A stretch of 64,000 bases of DNA from Pomphorhynchus laevis (GCA_012934845.2 WNNJ02003642.1:62001-126000); one strand, 5' to 3'. Positions 1 to 10,036 are shown, counted from the first letter of the stretch. Notes: generated from the letters alone by a model not told the origin. A program made the numbers and translations.

Positions 1-540
1 ATACATCGTCTGTTATTTATAAGTCAATTCATAAAAATTGATTTTTTTTATTTCTTATGGAGTAATTGTAATTAATTTTAGAAGATAATTTCTTTTACAA
101 ATCAATATTTTTAAATAGCCTGTTTTTGTTGGTATCGCATTTTTAGTCTCCGGACCGCATCATTACAATTCTTTTGATATCACCTTTTATTTTCTTGTAG
201 ACATTTTAAAAGGCATGCTGACCTAGCTAGTTATCCGATGGTATGTTCTTAACCGGCACGCCAAACCAAGATTCCTAGATACTTATTTTAACCAGAATTT
301 TATTGTGAATGCGTTTGACGAAAGTGTATCACGCAATCGAAGTTGGTAGGTTTAATTATTTTCTCTTTTTTGATAATTAGATAAAAAACTATATCATTGT
401 AATGTAAATAGTGTTGCTCTTAAACACAACTTTATAGTTATTTGATTCATAAAAGTTGGCTTTTATTTTAAATTTCAATTTTAAATTTTAACTTTGCTAT
501 AAGTCCTATATTTAGCAACTAAACAACGATGGATGAATAA
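1..540 (+). repeat. PLE 3'-tail fragments at the window edge
   Basis: The first 45 bases (TACATCGTCTGTTATTTATA and what follows) match the 3' untranslated tail of the plus-strand Penelope-like copy at about 43810-43855. A second block at 435-510 matches the next part of that tail. Bases 60-435 look like unrelated AT-rich sequence between the two. Bases 520-540 hold, in reverse complement, the CCATCGTT-TTTAGTT repeat also found at 11900 and 12640. No coding capacity is seen. Confidence 0.5.
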
Positions 541-1122
541 AGTTATTAAAGTCATTAATAACAATTAATAATTAATAACAATTAACAATATAATAATTAA
601 GATAATGAGCAAAACGGGTTTTAGAAAACTCGCTTTATAAAATTCTTCCTGATTTTTCTTCAGAGGCATTGATTAAAAATTGCGGATAGCGATCAAATAT
701 TTATCCATTGCATTTTGCGCTTTTAGTTTGCAATAAAGATAAGTTTATGTGAAATACATAGAAATATTCCAGCAATTACAATATTCGATGATCGTATAGC
801 TCATCATTTCCCTCGAGTAGAATTAGTCTTTAACTTTGATGACAACGAAAATGTTATTTATCTAAACGGCAAAGGCGAAGAAAATTATTTTATCATATAA
901 TCATATTTTATTCATAATATAATATATTCATATTATAGGTGATATTTTCAGTTATCATCTTATATGATAGGTGAAACAAATAAGTGTATTCCCTTTGGCA
1001 CATTCAATTTTTTCATTTTTTTGTCTTATCTTATACTGTTGTATGCGGAGTATCTACAATATAAAAGTTAGTCAGGAGAAAATTAATTTATTAATCAATT
1101 ATTAAAAGATACTTTTTTTAAT
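541..1122. other. AT-rich non-coding stretch
   Basis: No open frame of note, RNA gene or recognisable element end is visible. The stretch around 600-690 weakly resembles 21880-21950 (a shared AAAACGG-TTT then GAGGCATT spacing), which may be an old interspersed repeat. Confidence 0.4.
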
Positions 1123-1653
1123 AATTAAATACGTATTTAATATAATTATAAAATAAACAAAACATAATAATGCTAAATCAAAATTTGATAATTAAATAAT
1201 AAAATAAATAATTGTTTTAAGATTTTCTATAATTTATATCAAGTTGAAATAAAAAATTGAAATTTAAAATAAACGTCATTTTTATGAATTGACTAATAAA
1301 TAACAAACGTTGTATCAGAATAAGAATTAGAGGTTATCAGGTGGAACTGTTATGCTATCAGGTTTCGACCTGACTTATATTTTAAATTTCAATTTTTTCA
1401 ATTACTTATAAATAATTGTTATAAGATTTTATATAATTTATATCAAGATGAATTATAAACTGAAATTAAAAATAAAAATCAATTTTTATGAATTGACTAA
1501 TAAATAACAAACGTTGTATCAGAATAAGAATTAGAGGTCATCATGATGAACTGCTATGCTATCAGGTTTCGGCCCCTAACTCATCTGCCTAACATAGCAG
1601 CGGGGCCAAATGATTATTTGATTCAATAGTATCCCCTTTTAATACAAAGTATT
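1123..1653 (-). repeat. 3' tail of the minus PLE copy, internally duplicated
   Basis: The non-coding region after the PLE stop codon. Two similar units follow each other: the block with GTATCAGAATAAGAATTAGA occurs at 1315-1334 and 1516-1535, each followed by GAACTG-TATGCTATCAGG. The outer unit lacks the GGCCC-rich half. The tail ends near 1123 at AATACGTATTTAATATAATT, the same terminal sequence as in the plus copy. Confidence 0.7.
1551..1600 (-). ncRNA. hammerhead-like fold in PLE 3' tail (candidate)
   Basis: Read on the minus strand, CTGCTATGTT and its partner AGCATAGCAG form an outer stem. The enclosed segment contains GATGAG, a short GC-rich stretch, then CGAAACC and TGATA. This is the layout of a type I hammerhead ribozyme (stem I, CUGAUGA box, stem II, GAAA, short stem III, UH site, stem I). 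The first box reads CAGATGAG rather than CTGATGAG and stem II is poor, so catalytic activity is doubtful. Hammerhead motifs are known from Penelope-like elements. Confidence 0.35.
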
Positions 1654-3214
1654 TTATTTATTATCCATCCATAAAAATTTTCTGCTTAATAGTTCAAATT
1701 TATTTTTAGTATTATTGTGTTGATTTATATATTTTACTATTTTCTGTTTGATGGTATTTTTATAGTAACCTAGTTTAAAATATGTATCTATTAAATTATT
1801 TAAATGATTTTGAAGAAAGCCAATATCATTACATATTGTTGCAATTCTTAAAATTTCATTATTTAATGTATTATATTTTATATCATATGGTATGCATGAA
1901 TGCTCATGCAAAAATATGTTTCTTGTAAATTTAAATATGTCATCTTTACGATATAAATTAATAGTAGTTTTAGTTAATGTTAATTTAATGTTCATATCTA
2001 GATATACACCTTCTTCATCATTAATATTGGTTTTATTAAGAATGAGCTACCTGGAAAAATTTGTTCGCTTATTGAATAGAAATTGTTTGAATTAAAATAT
2101 TGATTTTAATATTGATTTCGACATATTGATTTATCATCAATATGTCGAAACATATATTTCATATCTTTATATAATTTAGATTTATTTTTTAAACAGTTAT
2201 AAACAAATTCATATTCTATAAAGTTAAAAACAAGTCAGCTATAATTGGGCTACTATTACCACCCATTGGAACATTTTTTTCTTGTCTAAATATAGATGTC
2301 GCTACTTTTAAATCATTTTGATTTATCAAAATATTTAAGGATTCTATTAATTCAATTTTATCCATATATTTATATTTACTTGATGGTTTAATTTTTGTTA
2401 GATAGGCGTTATAATTATTATAACATATATATGTATATCTTTTTCCGAATATAAGATTTATTAATTTTTCTAACGCTTCTTTAATATCTACTAAATCTAG
2501 ATTTGTATAAAGAGTACTAAAATCGTATGTATTTATATTTTGAAAATTTATTCCTTTTGTATGTTCTAAAAATTCTTTTGTAGAATTAATACTGAAATAG
2601 TGTTTTATACCAGTATTAATTTCGATTACCTTACAATATTTTTTAAAGTGTGCTTTAATTACTTTAAGTATTTTATTCATATAGACAGAAAGTGGTTTTA
2701 ATGTACATTTAAACATACTACATATGAACCTAGGTTTTATTGGATTTTTATGTAATTTTGGATTCCAATATATTATATGTATAGTTTTATTATCTGATTC
2801 AATTGTTACACCCTTTAAATCCATTATAGAACAATGACTTGTAATAATTGTTTCTAAACTTAAGTCACTACGTTCATATGTTGGATTTACATTTAAATCA
2901 TTAGAATTAATCTCTTTCATTAGTATATCATAATAAAGCTTTTTGCATATGAAGACAAAGTTATTTCTAGCTTTATCAAAAGTTGTTATTATATAGTTAT
3001 GCTTTAATATTTAGTAAGTTCTGTATACATAATTTTATTAATTAGATCTTTCCTTTTATAATTGTTTGTTATTTTCATTTTCTCTCTAATTTTATCAAAT
3101 ATATAATCTTTTTAAATGTTTATCTTTGATGTATTTAACCTTTTACTATTAATCAGTTTAACAAAGTAAAGCATTTAAGTAAAGCATTTAAAGCATTATA
3201 TAACGAATTATGAT

Positions 3215-3477
3215 ACTCTAATAAATCTAATTGCCACAAAACGAGCCAATCTGTCAACCAGGGCATATGTCGATATAGCCGTTAAAATTGAACGTGATAT
3301 TGCCTTTGCGATTTCACGCAATGTGTCGCATGCCTCCGTGCAGCAAGATTAAGAAGAAAATAATAACTGGTCAAAATTTTTATTACATCTAAACATAAAT
3401 TACAGTTTCGTGAATTGCAGGCCCATTTGCGGGAACCATTTATTGTATAGAGATTAAATAATTACTCATGTAATCTA
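3215..3477. other. unidentified GC-richer insert inside the PLE copy
   Basis: Alignment with the plus copy breaks at about 3210 and resumes near 3570. The insert is clearly less AT-rich than its surroundings. A short plus-strand frame reads NLIATKRANLSTRAYVDIAV and continues to HASVQQD before a stop, about 42 residues with no family I recognise. On its right side, PLE sequence is partly repeated: TGATAGCATTTTCCTTAATT occurs near 3478 and again near 3588, and TTTATCTTTGATGTATTTAA occurs near 3119 and 3533. This suggests insertion with local duplication. Confidence 0.5.
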
Positions 3478-4456
3478 TGATAGCATTTTCCTTAATTTTC
3501 TATTTTCAATTAATTCTAGAATTTCCAAATGTTTATCTTTGATGTATTTAAGCTTTCATATTATTTAATCTATATTTATACCTTTTTGATAGCATTTTCC
3601 TTAATTCACCATTTTCAATTAATTCTTGATTATGGGTACATATATGTTCATTAATTTTATCAAAACTAAGACTTTTACAATTGCATTCTGTTTCCATTAT
3701 GTTTCTAATATTATCGTTACATATTGATTTTAATTCTTTATTATAATTACAAATTTTTTGTCCTAATGGCAGTAAGAGTGTATACCTTATTTAAGTAATA
3801 TATTTACTTAAATCTGACCCTATTATTTCTTTACTTTTAGAATTATTTAAAATTCTACCTATATTTATGTTATCTATATATTTTTTAATGAAGTTTATGG
3901 TTAATGTATATTTTCTATTGTTATTATTTACATTTATTGTACGATTATAGTATTTTGTATTACAATAACTGTCGTTTATACAACTTAGCCTATCATAGTC
4001 GTTAATTAATTTTTGATTTATTGAACATATGAAATTTTTAGAAAAACTTATATTTCCATAAAGATCTTTTTCATTATTATTTCTTAAAAGTTGTTTTAAC
4101 ATTTCTAATTGTTCATTTATATACATATCTTTTTTAATATTTTTAAGTTTATTTTTCTTATTCCTTTTATCGCCATTACTTCTCGGTTTGCATTAAACTA
4201 TGTTTTCTTCGATAATATGTTCTAAAATAAATAATTTACAGTTTTAAATATCATGTCCTATTAATCTCATATGTTTATGAAATATAGTTTGACTATTATG
4301 CTGTATATTATATATGTGTTGCCTAAACCTAGTTTTTAACATTTGATATGTTTTTCCTATATATTGCAATCCACATGTACATTGTATTAGATACACTACA
4401 CCTGCGGTATTGCAGTTACAATTATTATTAATATTTAATGACAAACATTTGTTTGC

Positions 4457-4463
4457 CGTATTA
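4457..4463. repeat. target-site duplication of the L2-like LINE (left)
   Basis: CGTATTA here is repeated at 8812-8818 on the other side of the LINE. Both copies continue into PLE sequence that is contiguous in the plus PLE copy near 41080, so the LINE entered the PLE at this site. Confidence 0.75.
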
Positions 4464-4497
4464 GTTGAAAGTTGAAAGTTTTTTTAATGTGGCAAAT

Positions 4498-4514
4498 GCA
4501 CACAGACTGTGTGC
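4498..4514 (-). promoter_or_regulatory. 3'-terminal hairpin of the L2-like LINE
   Basis: Read on the minus strand, GCACACA-GTC-TGTGTGC forms a 7-bp stem with a 3-base loop, followed by ATTTGCCAC and an A-rich end. The sister copies at 56120 and 57995 keep ATTTGCCAC and the outer pairs but have a different stem sequence that still pairs. In L2-type LINEs such a 3' stem-loop is what the reverse transcriptase recognises; that role here is by analogy. Confidence 0.65.
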
Positions 4515-4853
4515 TTACAAGCCCACAACAGCGAAACAGATAAAATAAAAAAAAACGTTAATCATTTAGTAGCAACGATTTTAGATGCTTTTTGAAAAAT
4601 CGGAGTGAGGATGATGATCGCAGATGATTAGGTAAGGAATTCCAAAGGAAAGGAGCAGCGATATGTAGGGATCGACGGCCGAAGTTGGTTGAGTGAATAG
4701 GTACGTGTAGCAGAAGAGAATCACAGGAACGTAGGTGAGTAGAAAGATATCGAGATTCACTTAGAGTTTGCAGATAAAGATAAGAAGGAGAATTACAATG
4801 GAGAAGGCGATAAGTCAGGCAAAGCAGACGAAAACGAACGCGATGTTCAATAC

Positions 4854-7460
4854 TTAGCCATCCAAGTTTTGATAAATAGGAAGATATATAATCGAATTTA
4901 CGAAGTCGAAAAAAAGGATGCGCACCGCAGTGTTAATGAGGCGTTGAAGAGGTTTAAGGGATGACTTTGAAGAGAAAACGAGAAGGCTAAGACAGTAATC
5001 AATACGTGGGAAAAGAAGGGAGGAGATAAGAGATTTACAAGAACTAAAATCTAGAGAATTTCTGACGAGACGAATATCACGGAGAAGAAGATTTGAAGAC
5101 CTAGTTTTATCACGAATGAAGGGATCGAGATGCAGGTTATTGTCGAAGTAAATACCTAGAAATACTAGTTTATCTACAGCAAGAATAATTGTGGTCTGAA
5201 GATACAGAGATGGAGGAATAACAGAAACAGTACAGGGAAAAATCCGTAACACTTTAGATTTGGTAGGATTTAGGGACATGCGCAAAGAAATTAGATGTTC
5301 TGATAGAACACGAAGACAATTGGATGCGGATACGAAAAGTTGGCTTAGGGAATGAGGAGACGAATGAGAATAAAGAAGTATATCATCAGCGTACTGCATT
5401 ACCCTGAAGCAGAATTTACTAGTTATACAAGATAAATCTCCAAGAAGAAGCGTAAATAGAATAGGGCCAAGTACAGAACCTTGAGGTACACCACAAGAGA
5501 GAGAAGATAGAGGAGAACACATTTTATTAGAATGGACGGAAAATGATCGACCGGAGAGATACGAAGAGAACCAAGCCAAGGTGGACGAAGAGTAACCATA
5601 GTGATAGCGAAGACGAAAAAGAAGGATTTCGTGATCGACAATGTCGAATGCAGATGAAAGATCGAGCGATATTACCACACTACACAGTCCTTTGTCACGA
5701 GCGGAGAGCAGATCAGAAAATACTTTATGACATGCTAGTTCGGTGGAATGATTGGAGCGGAAAGCAGATTGAAAAGAAGGGTAGAGCTGCGATGAAGAGA
5801 GATACTTGTTTATCTGATCTAAGACAAGGTGTTCAAGAATTTTAGATAAGGTTGGTAGAATTGATATTGGGCGATAAGATGAAGGAAGAGAGGGGTCAAG
5901 AGAGGGCTTTTTAAGTAGGGGACGAACAATGGACGTTTTCCAAAGAACAGGAAATATTCCATTCACTATTGACGAGTTAAAGAGGCTGGTAAGGAAAGGT
6001 GTGAAATCTGTTGACAACAATTTGAGAATTCGAGTAGGGATGGGATCGGCAGGAGAGGACTTACAAGTTAAAGAAATAAGAAGGCAAGATACCTCATTTT
6101 CAGATACCGCAAGTAGATAAAAGAGCTGAGGGATACGAACAGACGAGATACAATAAATTTGTGGAAGGACGATGATCGAATTGATTAGAGAAACAGTTTT
6201 TGAAATTAGGTAATCGGAGAATTGAGAAGGATCAAGAGTGAAGGTGACAGAGGAACGAGAAAGTAGAGAATTAAGAGTTTTCCATTTAGTTCGAGAGTCA
6301 TTAGCGGAAGCCAGTTTGCTTCGCCAAAAACTATGTGCCTTAGAACGCAGAAGTTGCCTATGCGAACGACGAAGAGCAAAGAATTGGTTACGATAAAAGG
6401 ATGAATCGAGTTCTGAAGATAGTCTGAGATAACGATGATAAGTTATGAAAGAACGACGCAGGAGGCGTTTTGAAGTCACACACTCAGAGTCAAACCATGT
6501 TGCAAGATTTTGCCGTGATTGAACAAAAGTTTTAAAAGGAAGAATTTCATCGAGGATAGAGCAAAATACATTGTCAAAGAGGGTACATAAGTAATTAGGG
6601 GATTAGTAGATAGAGGAAGGATACATTAACGGAGAGCGGTTAATATGAGAGCGAAGAAGGGCAAAGTCGAGGAATTTCCAAGAACGACACGAGATAATTT
6701 TCGAAGGAACATCGATTTTACAAAGGGAGAGAACATGTAACAAGGAAGTGGTCGGATAGAGCAGGATCAGATATGCACAATGAAGAAGACAAGGCAAGAC
6801 GCGTAGGTAAGACAACAATATCGAGGGTACCGCCAAGAATATGGGTAGCAGAAGAATAATGAGGAGACATGATTTGAAAATCATGATCGTTAAATGTAGA
6901 AATCGTCTTTAGGGTATTGGAATCACGAGGACGGTCTAAGCGAACATTTATATCACCTAGTACAACGCAAGGTAAACCGGATAGAAAGATGAAAGAAAGT
7001 AAGTTTGACAGTTCACAGAAAAAAGAGTCAGACGGATGACATGATCCAGGTCGATAGAATAAATAGATATTGAGAAACAGCGAGCCGGATTTTACACGGA
7101 ACCCAAGTAGTTCGAAAGTGAGAGTAACAAATGGCAACGGTAATGATTGCAATGGAGACCAATGGTGAGAGAAAGCTATAAGACCACCGTGGTTAATTGA
7201 TCGATTTTAACTAATAGGTCGTTGACGAGCCTTATCGACCACAGAGAGATTTAAAGAGCGGAGGCGTTTAAGAGAGTAATCATTCTGATCAACGTGCCAA
7301 GATTCGGTTAAACACAAAACATCCAAAGATTTATGAAGGAAAAGATCATATACTGAATCAACCTTGTTACTAAGAGAGCGGATACTTAAAACGGCTACTT
7401 TCCAGGAAGATTTGGGGAGCAGTGGAGTAGAATCAATTAGAAGATACCCCGGATGATTTA
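4854..7460 (-). pseudogene. L2-like LINE ORF2 (endonuclease + reverse transcriptase)
   Basis: The AP-type endonuclease starts near 7460 with LSNKVDSVYDLFLH and LCLTESWH, then HGGLIAFS, VLGDINVRLDRP, GGTLDIVV and the SDHFLVT catalytic histidine block (6718-7152). The RT (4854-6479) shows LKKPSLDPSLPSSYRPIS, QSAFRSNHSTE, the first aspartate in SLDLSSAFDIVDH, CGVPQGSVLGPILF and the catalytic pair in MQYADDILLYS. The YRPIS, HSTE and AFDIVDH motifs with GVPQGSVLGP place it with L2/CR1 elements. An in-frame stop lies between the endonuclease start and HGG (near 7205), and the frame changes around 6720. The C-terminal part after LFFDFVNS is out of frame near 4860, so the protein is not complete. Confidence 0.85.
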
Positions 7461-7509
7461 CTTGAAGTTTTGCTGGAGAATTTACCTTTAAATCAGTTTC
7501 AATCGTTGG

Positions 7510-8625
7510 TCATATATTGGCTGGGTTAGAAAGATTGTTGTTGCCTGTAGACGAAACTTCGCCGAGTACTGGTAAGCTCACATTTACTGCGTGGGCTTCC
7601 CTACTTGATAAAACCACTATCTTATGTCCTCTAATAAAATATCGCTTACTTGGGTCTGACTTTTTTCGTTCGGATAATTCTTTCCGTAGTCTCTTAAGTT
7701 CCTCTTGTTCAAGTTTCGACAAATCAGGGCACAAGTACACCGTATGAAAGAGAGATGAATTCTTAAGCTTAAACGAAGATTTTAAAGATGATTCCACATG
7801 GCTGACGCTAGTTTTTACCTTAACCCACGGAGGGGAGTTAGTATGAAGTGCAGGGAGTCGATGAAAGTCTAATTTTTGTCCGATCAAAGGACAACCGATT
7901 TCCTTAAAGAGATTTAATATAACTTGTTGCTCGATTTCAGAAACGGGTAAATTACGAACTATTAGATGTGAGGCCCTAGCGCCTTCCCTATCAAGAGAGT
8001 TTGCTAATTTAGAATAAGATTTATCTACCTCTGGTGTGCGTTGAAAAGAACAAACAGCATGAGATACCTGCTTATTGATGCAACGGTTGAGGGAGGAGTT
8101 TATAGACTCATTTACTATTCTATGTATACGCTCTTTGTTTATCCAGCAACTATTTGAATCATTTGATATTAACTGGCTTTTAAGTTTAGTTATTTCGATT
8201 CGGGTTTCGTTGATTGCTTTGGCTGCACAAAATTTACAGAGGTAATCTTGGGCCAGTAAATCTCTAGAAAGCCTTCTCGGAAGGATTACCGTTGAATACA
8301 CGTTGCAATTATCTGTAGTACACTTCAGTGTACTATCTTCGATGGAGATAGTCTCCACGGCGTTTACTGTCATTCCCAGTTCATCGTTGTTCAAATATTG
8401 TGTTGAGAATTTTGCTGTATGTTTGTCGTTATATTGATTGGATGGAATCAATCGTTCTCGATTTGAGCATCGTTGTGCACAACAATTAATGCATTGCTTA
8501 TTATTTCGAACGCACACACAGCCCTTACAAACAGCTGTTTGACCATTACAAGGGCAGCATCGCTTATTCGCAGACTGTTCTGTCATGGTGATTTGATGAT
8601 TGCACTGTATGTTATTCAATTGCAC
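7510..8625 (-). CDS. L2-like LINE ORF1 protein
   Basis: This frame is open for 371 codons. The likely start is the internal ATG at about 8585 (MTEQSANKRCC), because the upstream ATG lies inside the 20-bp leader repeats. The N-terminus is cysteine-rich (CCPCNGQTAVCKGCVC, then CINCCAQRC), a putative metal-binding module seen in some invertebrate LINE ORF1 proteins. A second Cys cluster (CNVY to CKFCAAK) follows, then a predicted helical stretch. The C-terminal half (ASHLIVRNLP, LDFHRLPALH, PPWVKV, TVYLCPDLSKLEQEELKRLR) has the RRM-like RNA-binding pattern of CR1/L2 ORF1p and is clearly related to the frame at 34058-34531. It should coat the LINE RNA. It sits just upstream of ORF2 and looks intact. 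Confidence 0.75.
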   Translation of the reverse strand: MQLNNIQCNHQITMTEQSANKRCCPCNGQTAVCKGCVCVRNNKQCINCCAQRCSNRERLIPSNQYNDKHTAKFSTQYLNNDELGMTVNAVETISIEDSTLKCTTDNCNVYSTVILPRRLSRDLLAQDYLCKFCAAKAINETRIEITKLKSQLISNDSNSCWINKERIHRIVNESINSSLNRCINKQVSHAVCSFQRTPEVDKSYSKLANSLDREGARASHLIVRNLPVSEIEQQVILNLFKEIGCPLIGQKLDFHRLPALHTNSPPWVKVKTSVSHVESSLKSSFKLKNSSLFHTVYLCPDLSKLEQEELKRLRKELSERKKSDPSKRYFIRGHKIVVLSSREAHAVNVSLPVLGEVSSTGNNNLSNPANI

Positions 8626-8656
8626 TGTATGTTATTCAATTGCACTGTATGTTATT
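8599..8656 (-). repeat. 20-bp tandem repeat in the LINE 5' leader
   Basis: TTGCACTGTATGTTATTCAA-type units begin at about 8600, 8620 and 8640, almost three full copies. They lie directly before the ORF1 start. Repeated 5' monomers act as promoters in some LINEs; here that is only a suggestion. Confidence 0.65.
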
Positions 8657-8811
8657 AAAATCCCAGTTGCTAATTAAATCTTAGTTGTGTGTATATTAAT
8701 CTCTCGAACTTTTTTAGGCTTTTAACAATTAATCCATATTATCTGCCATACGCGGAAAGTATAGTACGGTGATATATATGTGTAAGAGTTTTAATAACAA
8801 AGACTTTTTTT

Positions 8812-8965
8812 CGTATTACTTACAAAGCAATTATTATTTATAACATCACAAACTATACAATTTTTTCTGTTACATTTAAAAGATCTAAAATTGAAATCAT
8901 TAGTATTTACGTATTTTTCCAATATGGTTGAGTACATGTAACTTTTAAGTCATAATTTTTAACGT
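8812..8965 (-). pseudogene. 5' part of the split PLE gene
   Basis: The reverse complement matches 40930-41085 of the plus PLE. It encodes the start of the PLE protein (VKNYDLK, CTQPYW, then CNRKNCIVCD), a cysteine-containing segment that precedes the GIY-YIG domain. It is separated from the rest of the gene by the LINE at 4464-8811 and its far end is truncated. Confidence 0.75.
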
Positions 8966-9220
8966 TGCTTTTTCGGTGTCGCCACCTAGTTTAGTTGACT
9001 CAGACTAAACTTGCAACGGGCCATCCAGCAGCATCTGACAGGGGACTGCCCTGCTTAAGGCGGTTACAGTCTGTAACAAGATCTATAAAGATCTACCATC
9101 TTCACTCTAAGCGCTACGCGACAAAAAATACATGTTATGACAGAATATATCCATCAATGTAAAAATAAATGTGTCATACCTCTCTGAAATAGTTATGAAA
9201 ATTAGACGAAATATGAGTAA
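8966..9220. other. short GC-richer intergenic stretch
   Basis: Bases 8975-9115 are noticeably less AT-rich than their surroundings (GGTGTCGCCACC, CAACGGGCCATCCAGC, GGGGACTGCCCTG). No frame, tRNA or known element end is recognised. It may be the remnant of the 5' region of another element. Confidence 0.3.
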
Positions 9221-9510
9221 TTGATTTTTAAAACTGCTTGGATTTTCGAAACTACTTACGAGAGCTGTGTTTTTGACATATTACGAAATCCACAATACCT
9301 TGGTGGAGAACGACTTACATTTGAAATAGACGAAATTGTTCATAGTCGACAAAAATATAATCAAGGAAAACTGGATCCCGAGCTACTGGTATTTGGCGTC
9401 ATTTGTAGATATATTTAATAAGTCTTTTTGATCGCAGTAGAAAATTGGATTGCGGCAACATTTAACGAAGTTATAACACATATATAAAACCATGTTCCGT
9501 AAATATTAAG
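9221..9510 (+). pseudogene. Merlin-like (ISXO2/IS1595-type) transposase relic
   Basis: The open frame 9221-9418 contains YLGGERLTFEIDEI, SRQKYNQGKL and LLVFGVICR. This is the pattern of ISXO2-like DDE transposases: GG-x-x-EIDE with the first catalytic Asp, a K-Y-N-x-G-[KR] motif, then a W/L-V-F-G segment. Two stops follow, and the same frame continues with VFLIAVENWIAATFNEVI, matching the next conserved block (FLV-V-x-R-x-x-x-TL). Eukaryotic carriers of this transposase are Merlin DNA transposons. Only about 90 residues of the normally 250-300 residue domain are visible, and I cannot see terminal inverted repeats, so it is an old fragment. Confidence 0.65.
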
Positions 9511-10036
9511 AAATGTAAAAAGATGAAGTATTTAATTCATAGGCTTATTTTGATAGACATTCTTATCTTTGAAAAAATTTATGAGTAATTGATTTTTAGA
9601 TTATTTGAGACATTTTCCAAAACTAATAAATATCACTATTTGATGTCTATATACTGCCATATTCAACTTGAATTTAAATATTTAAGCTCAAAATTTACTT
9701 AAATATTGACTGATTTTGTTTGACTAAAAAATACTCATATCAAATGCAGACAGGTACACGATACAGGTAAGAAATCTACCTTCTTATTTAATAATACAAG
9801 CTTAATATATTATCAATTATCCATAATTAACTATTAATCATTATTACTAATGGTGATGTAATGATGACGCATCATTATTACCACTGATAACACTAGTAAT
9901 CATTACTACTAACATATTATCGTTTCCATAATATAAACAATATTCGCCCTTGCCTGTTTTAAAATTGCATCAACACTGTAATTGTTATTAAATATATATT
10001 AAATAATTAATCAAGATTGCCTAATAATAATTAGCT
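9511..10036. other. AT-rich non-coding stretch
   Basis: No gene is seen. There is a patch of direct, imperfect ATTATTACTA-type repeats at 9838-9925. The rest is plain AT-rich sequence. Confidence 0.4.

Larger units (their letters stand above)
1654..4463 (-). pseudogene. PLE polyprotein (GIY-YIG nuclease + reverse transcriptase), decayed
   Basis: From the N-terminal side: the GIY-YIG nuclease (4444-4244) shows GVVYLIQC, then YIGKT and a following arginine (TRFRQH), the expected GIY-YIG order. A lysine- and asparagine-rich linker follows (4126-3791). The RT block (2920-2216) shows NPKLHKNPIKPRFIC, the first catalytic aspartate in NTYDFSTLYTNL and the VPMGGNSSPIIAD motif. The thumb (1995-1654) ends in KFLWMDNK. 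The region between about 2215 and 2000, where the YIDD motif lies in the plus copy, is disrupted. The frame is split into at least four pieces and interrupted by foreign DNA, so this is a dead copy of the gene at 40918-43652. Confidence 0.85.
4464..8811 (-). mobile_element. L2-like LINE, almost full length, nested in the PLE
   Basis: About 4.35 kb, minus strand. From 5' to 3' it holds a short 5' leader with three 20-bp repeats, ORF1 (8625-7510), ORF2 with an AP-type endonuclease (about 7460-6600) and RT (6479-4854), and a 3' UTR ending in a hairpin (4498-4514) and a short CTTTCAA repeat tail. Short tandem-repeat tails instead of poly(A) are typical of L2/CR1 LINEs. It is flanked by a 7-bp duplication. 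ORF2 has at least one stop and one frameshift, so this copy is probably dead, but it is young enough to align well with the copies at 53.4-58.0 kb. Confidence 0.85.
1123..8965 (-). mobile_element. Naiad-type Penelope-like element, minus copy, split by a LINE
   Basis: On the minus strand the order is: N-terminal cysteine-rich segment (8965-8812), then an inserted L2-like LINE (4464-8811), GIY-YIG nuclease (about 4440-4200), linker (4126-3650), reverse transcriptase (about 3100-2160), thumb (1995-1654) and 3' tail (1653-1123). The two halves rejoin across the LINE by alignment with the plus copy at 40910-43652. The 5' end is truncated at about 8965, where similarity to the plus copy stops. The coding part is broken in several places and also carries a foreign insert at 3215-3477, so it cannot be active. 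Placing the nuclease before the RT assigns it to the permuted (Naiad) branch of PLEs; that clade assignment is inferred from domain order, not from a tree. Confidence 0.8.

Noticed and set aside
5543-6120. plus-strand frames opposite the L2-like ORF2
   Set aside because: They are antisense shadows of the RT coding sequence with charged, low-complexity translations.
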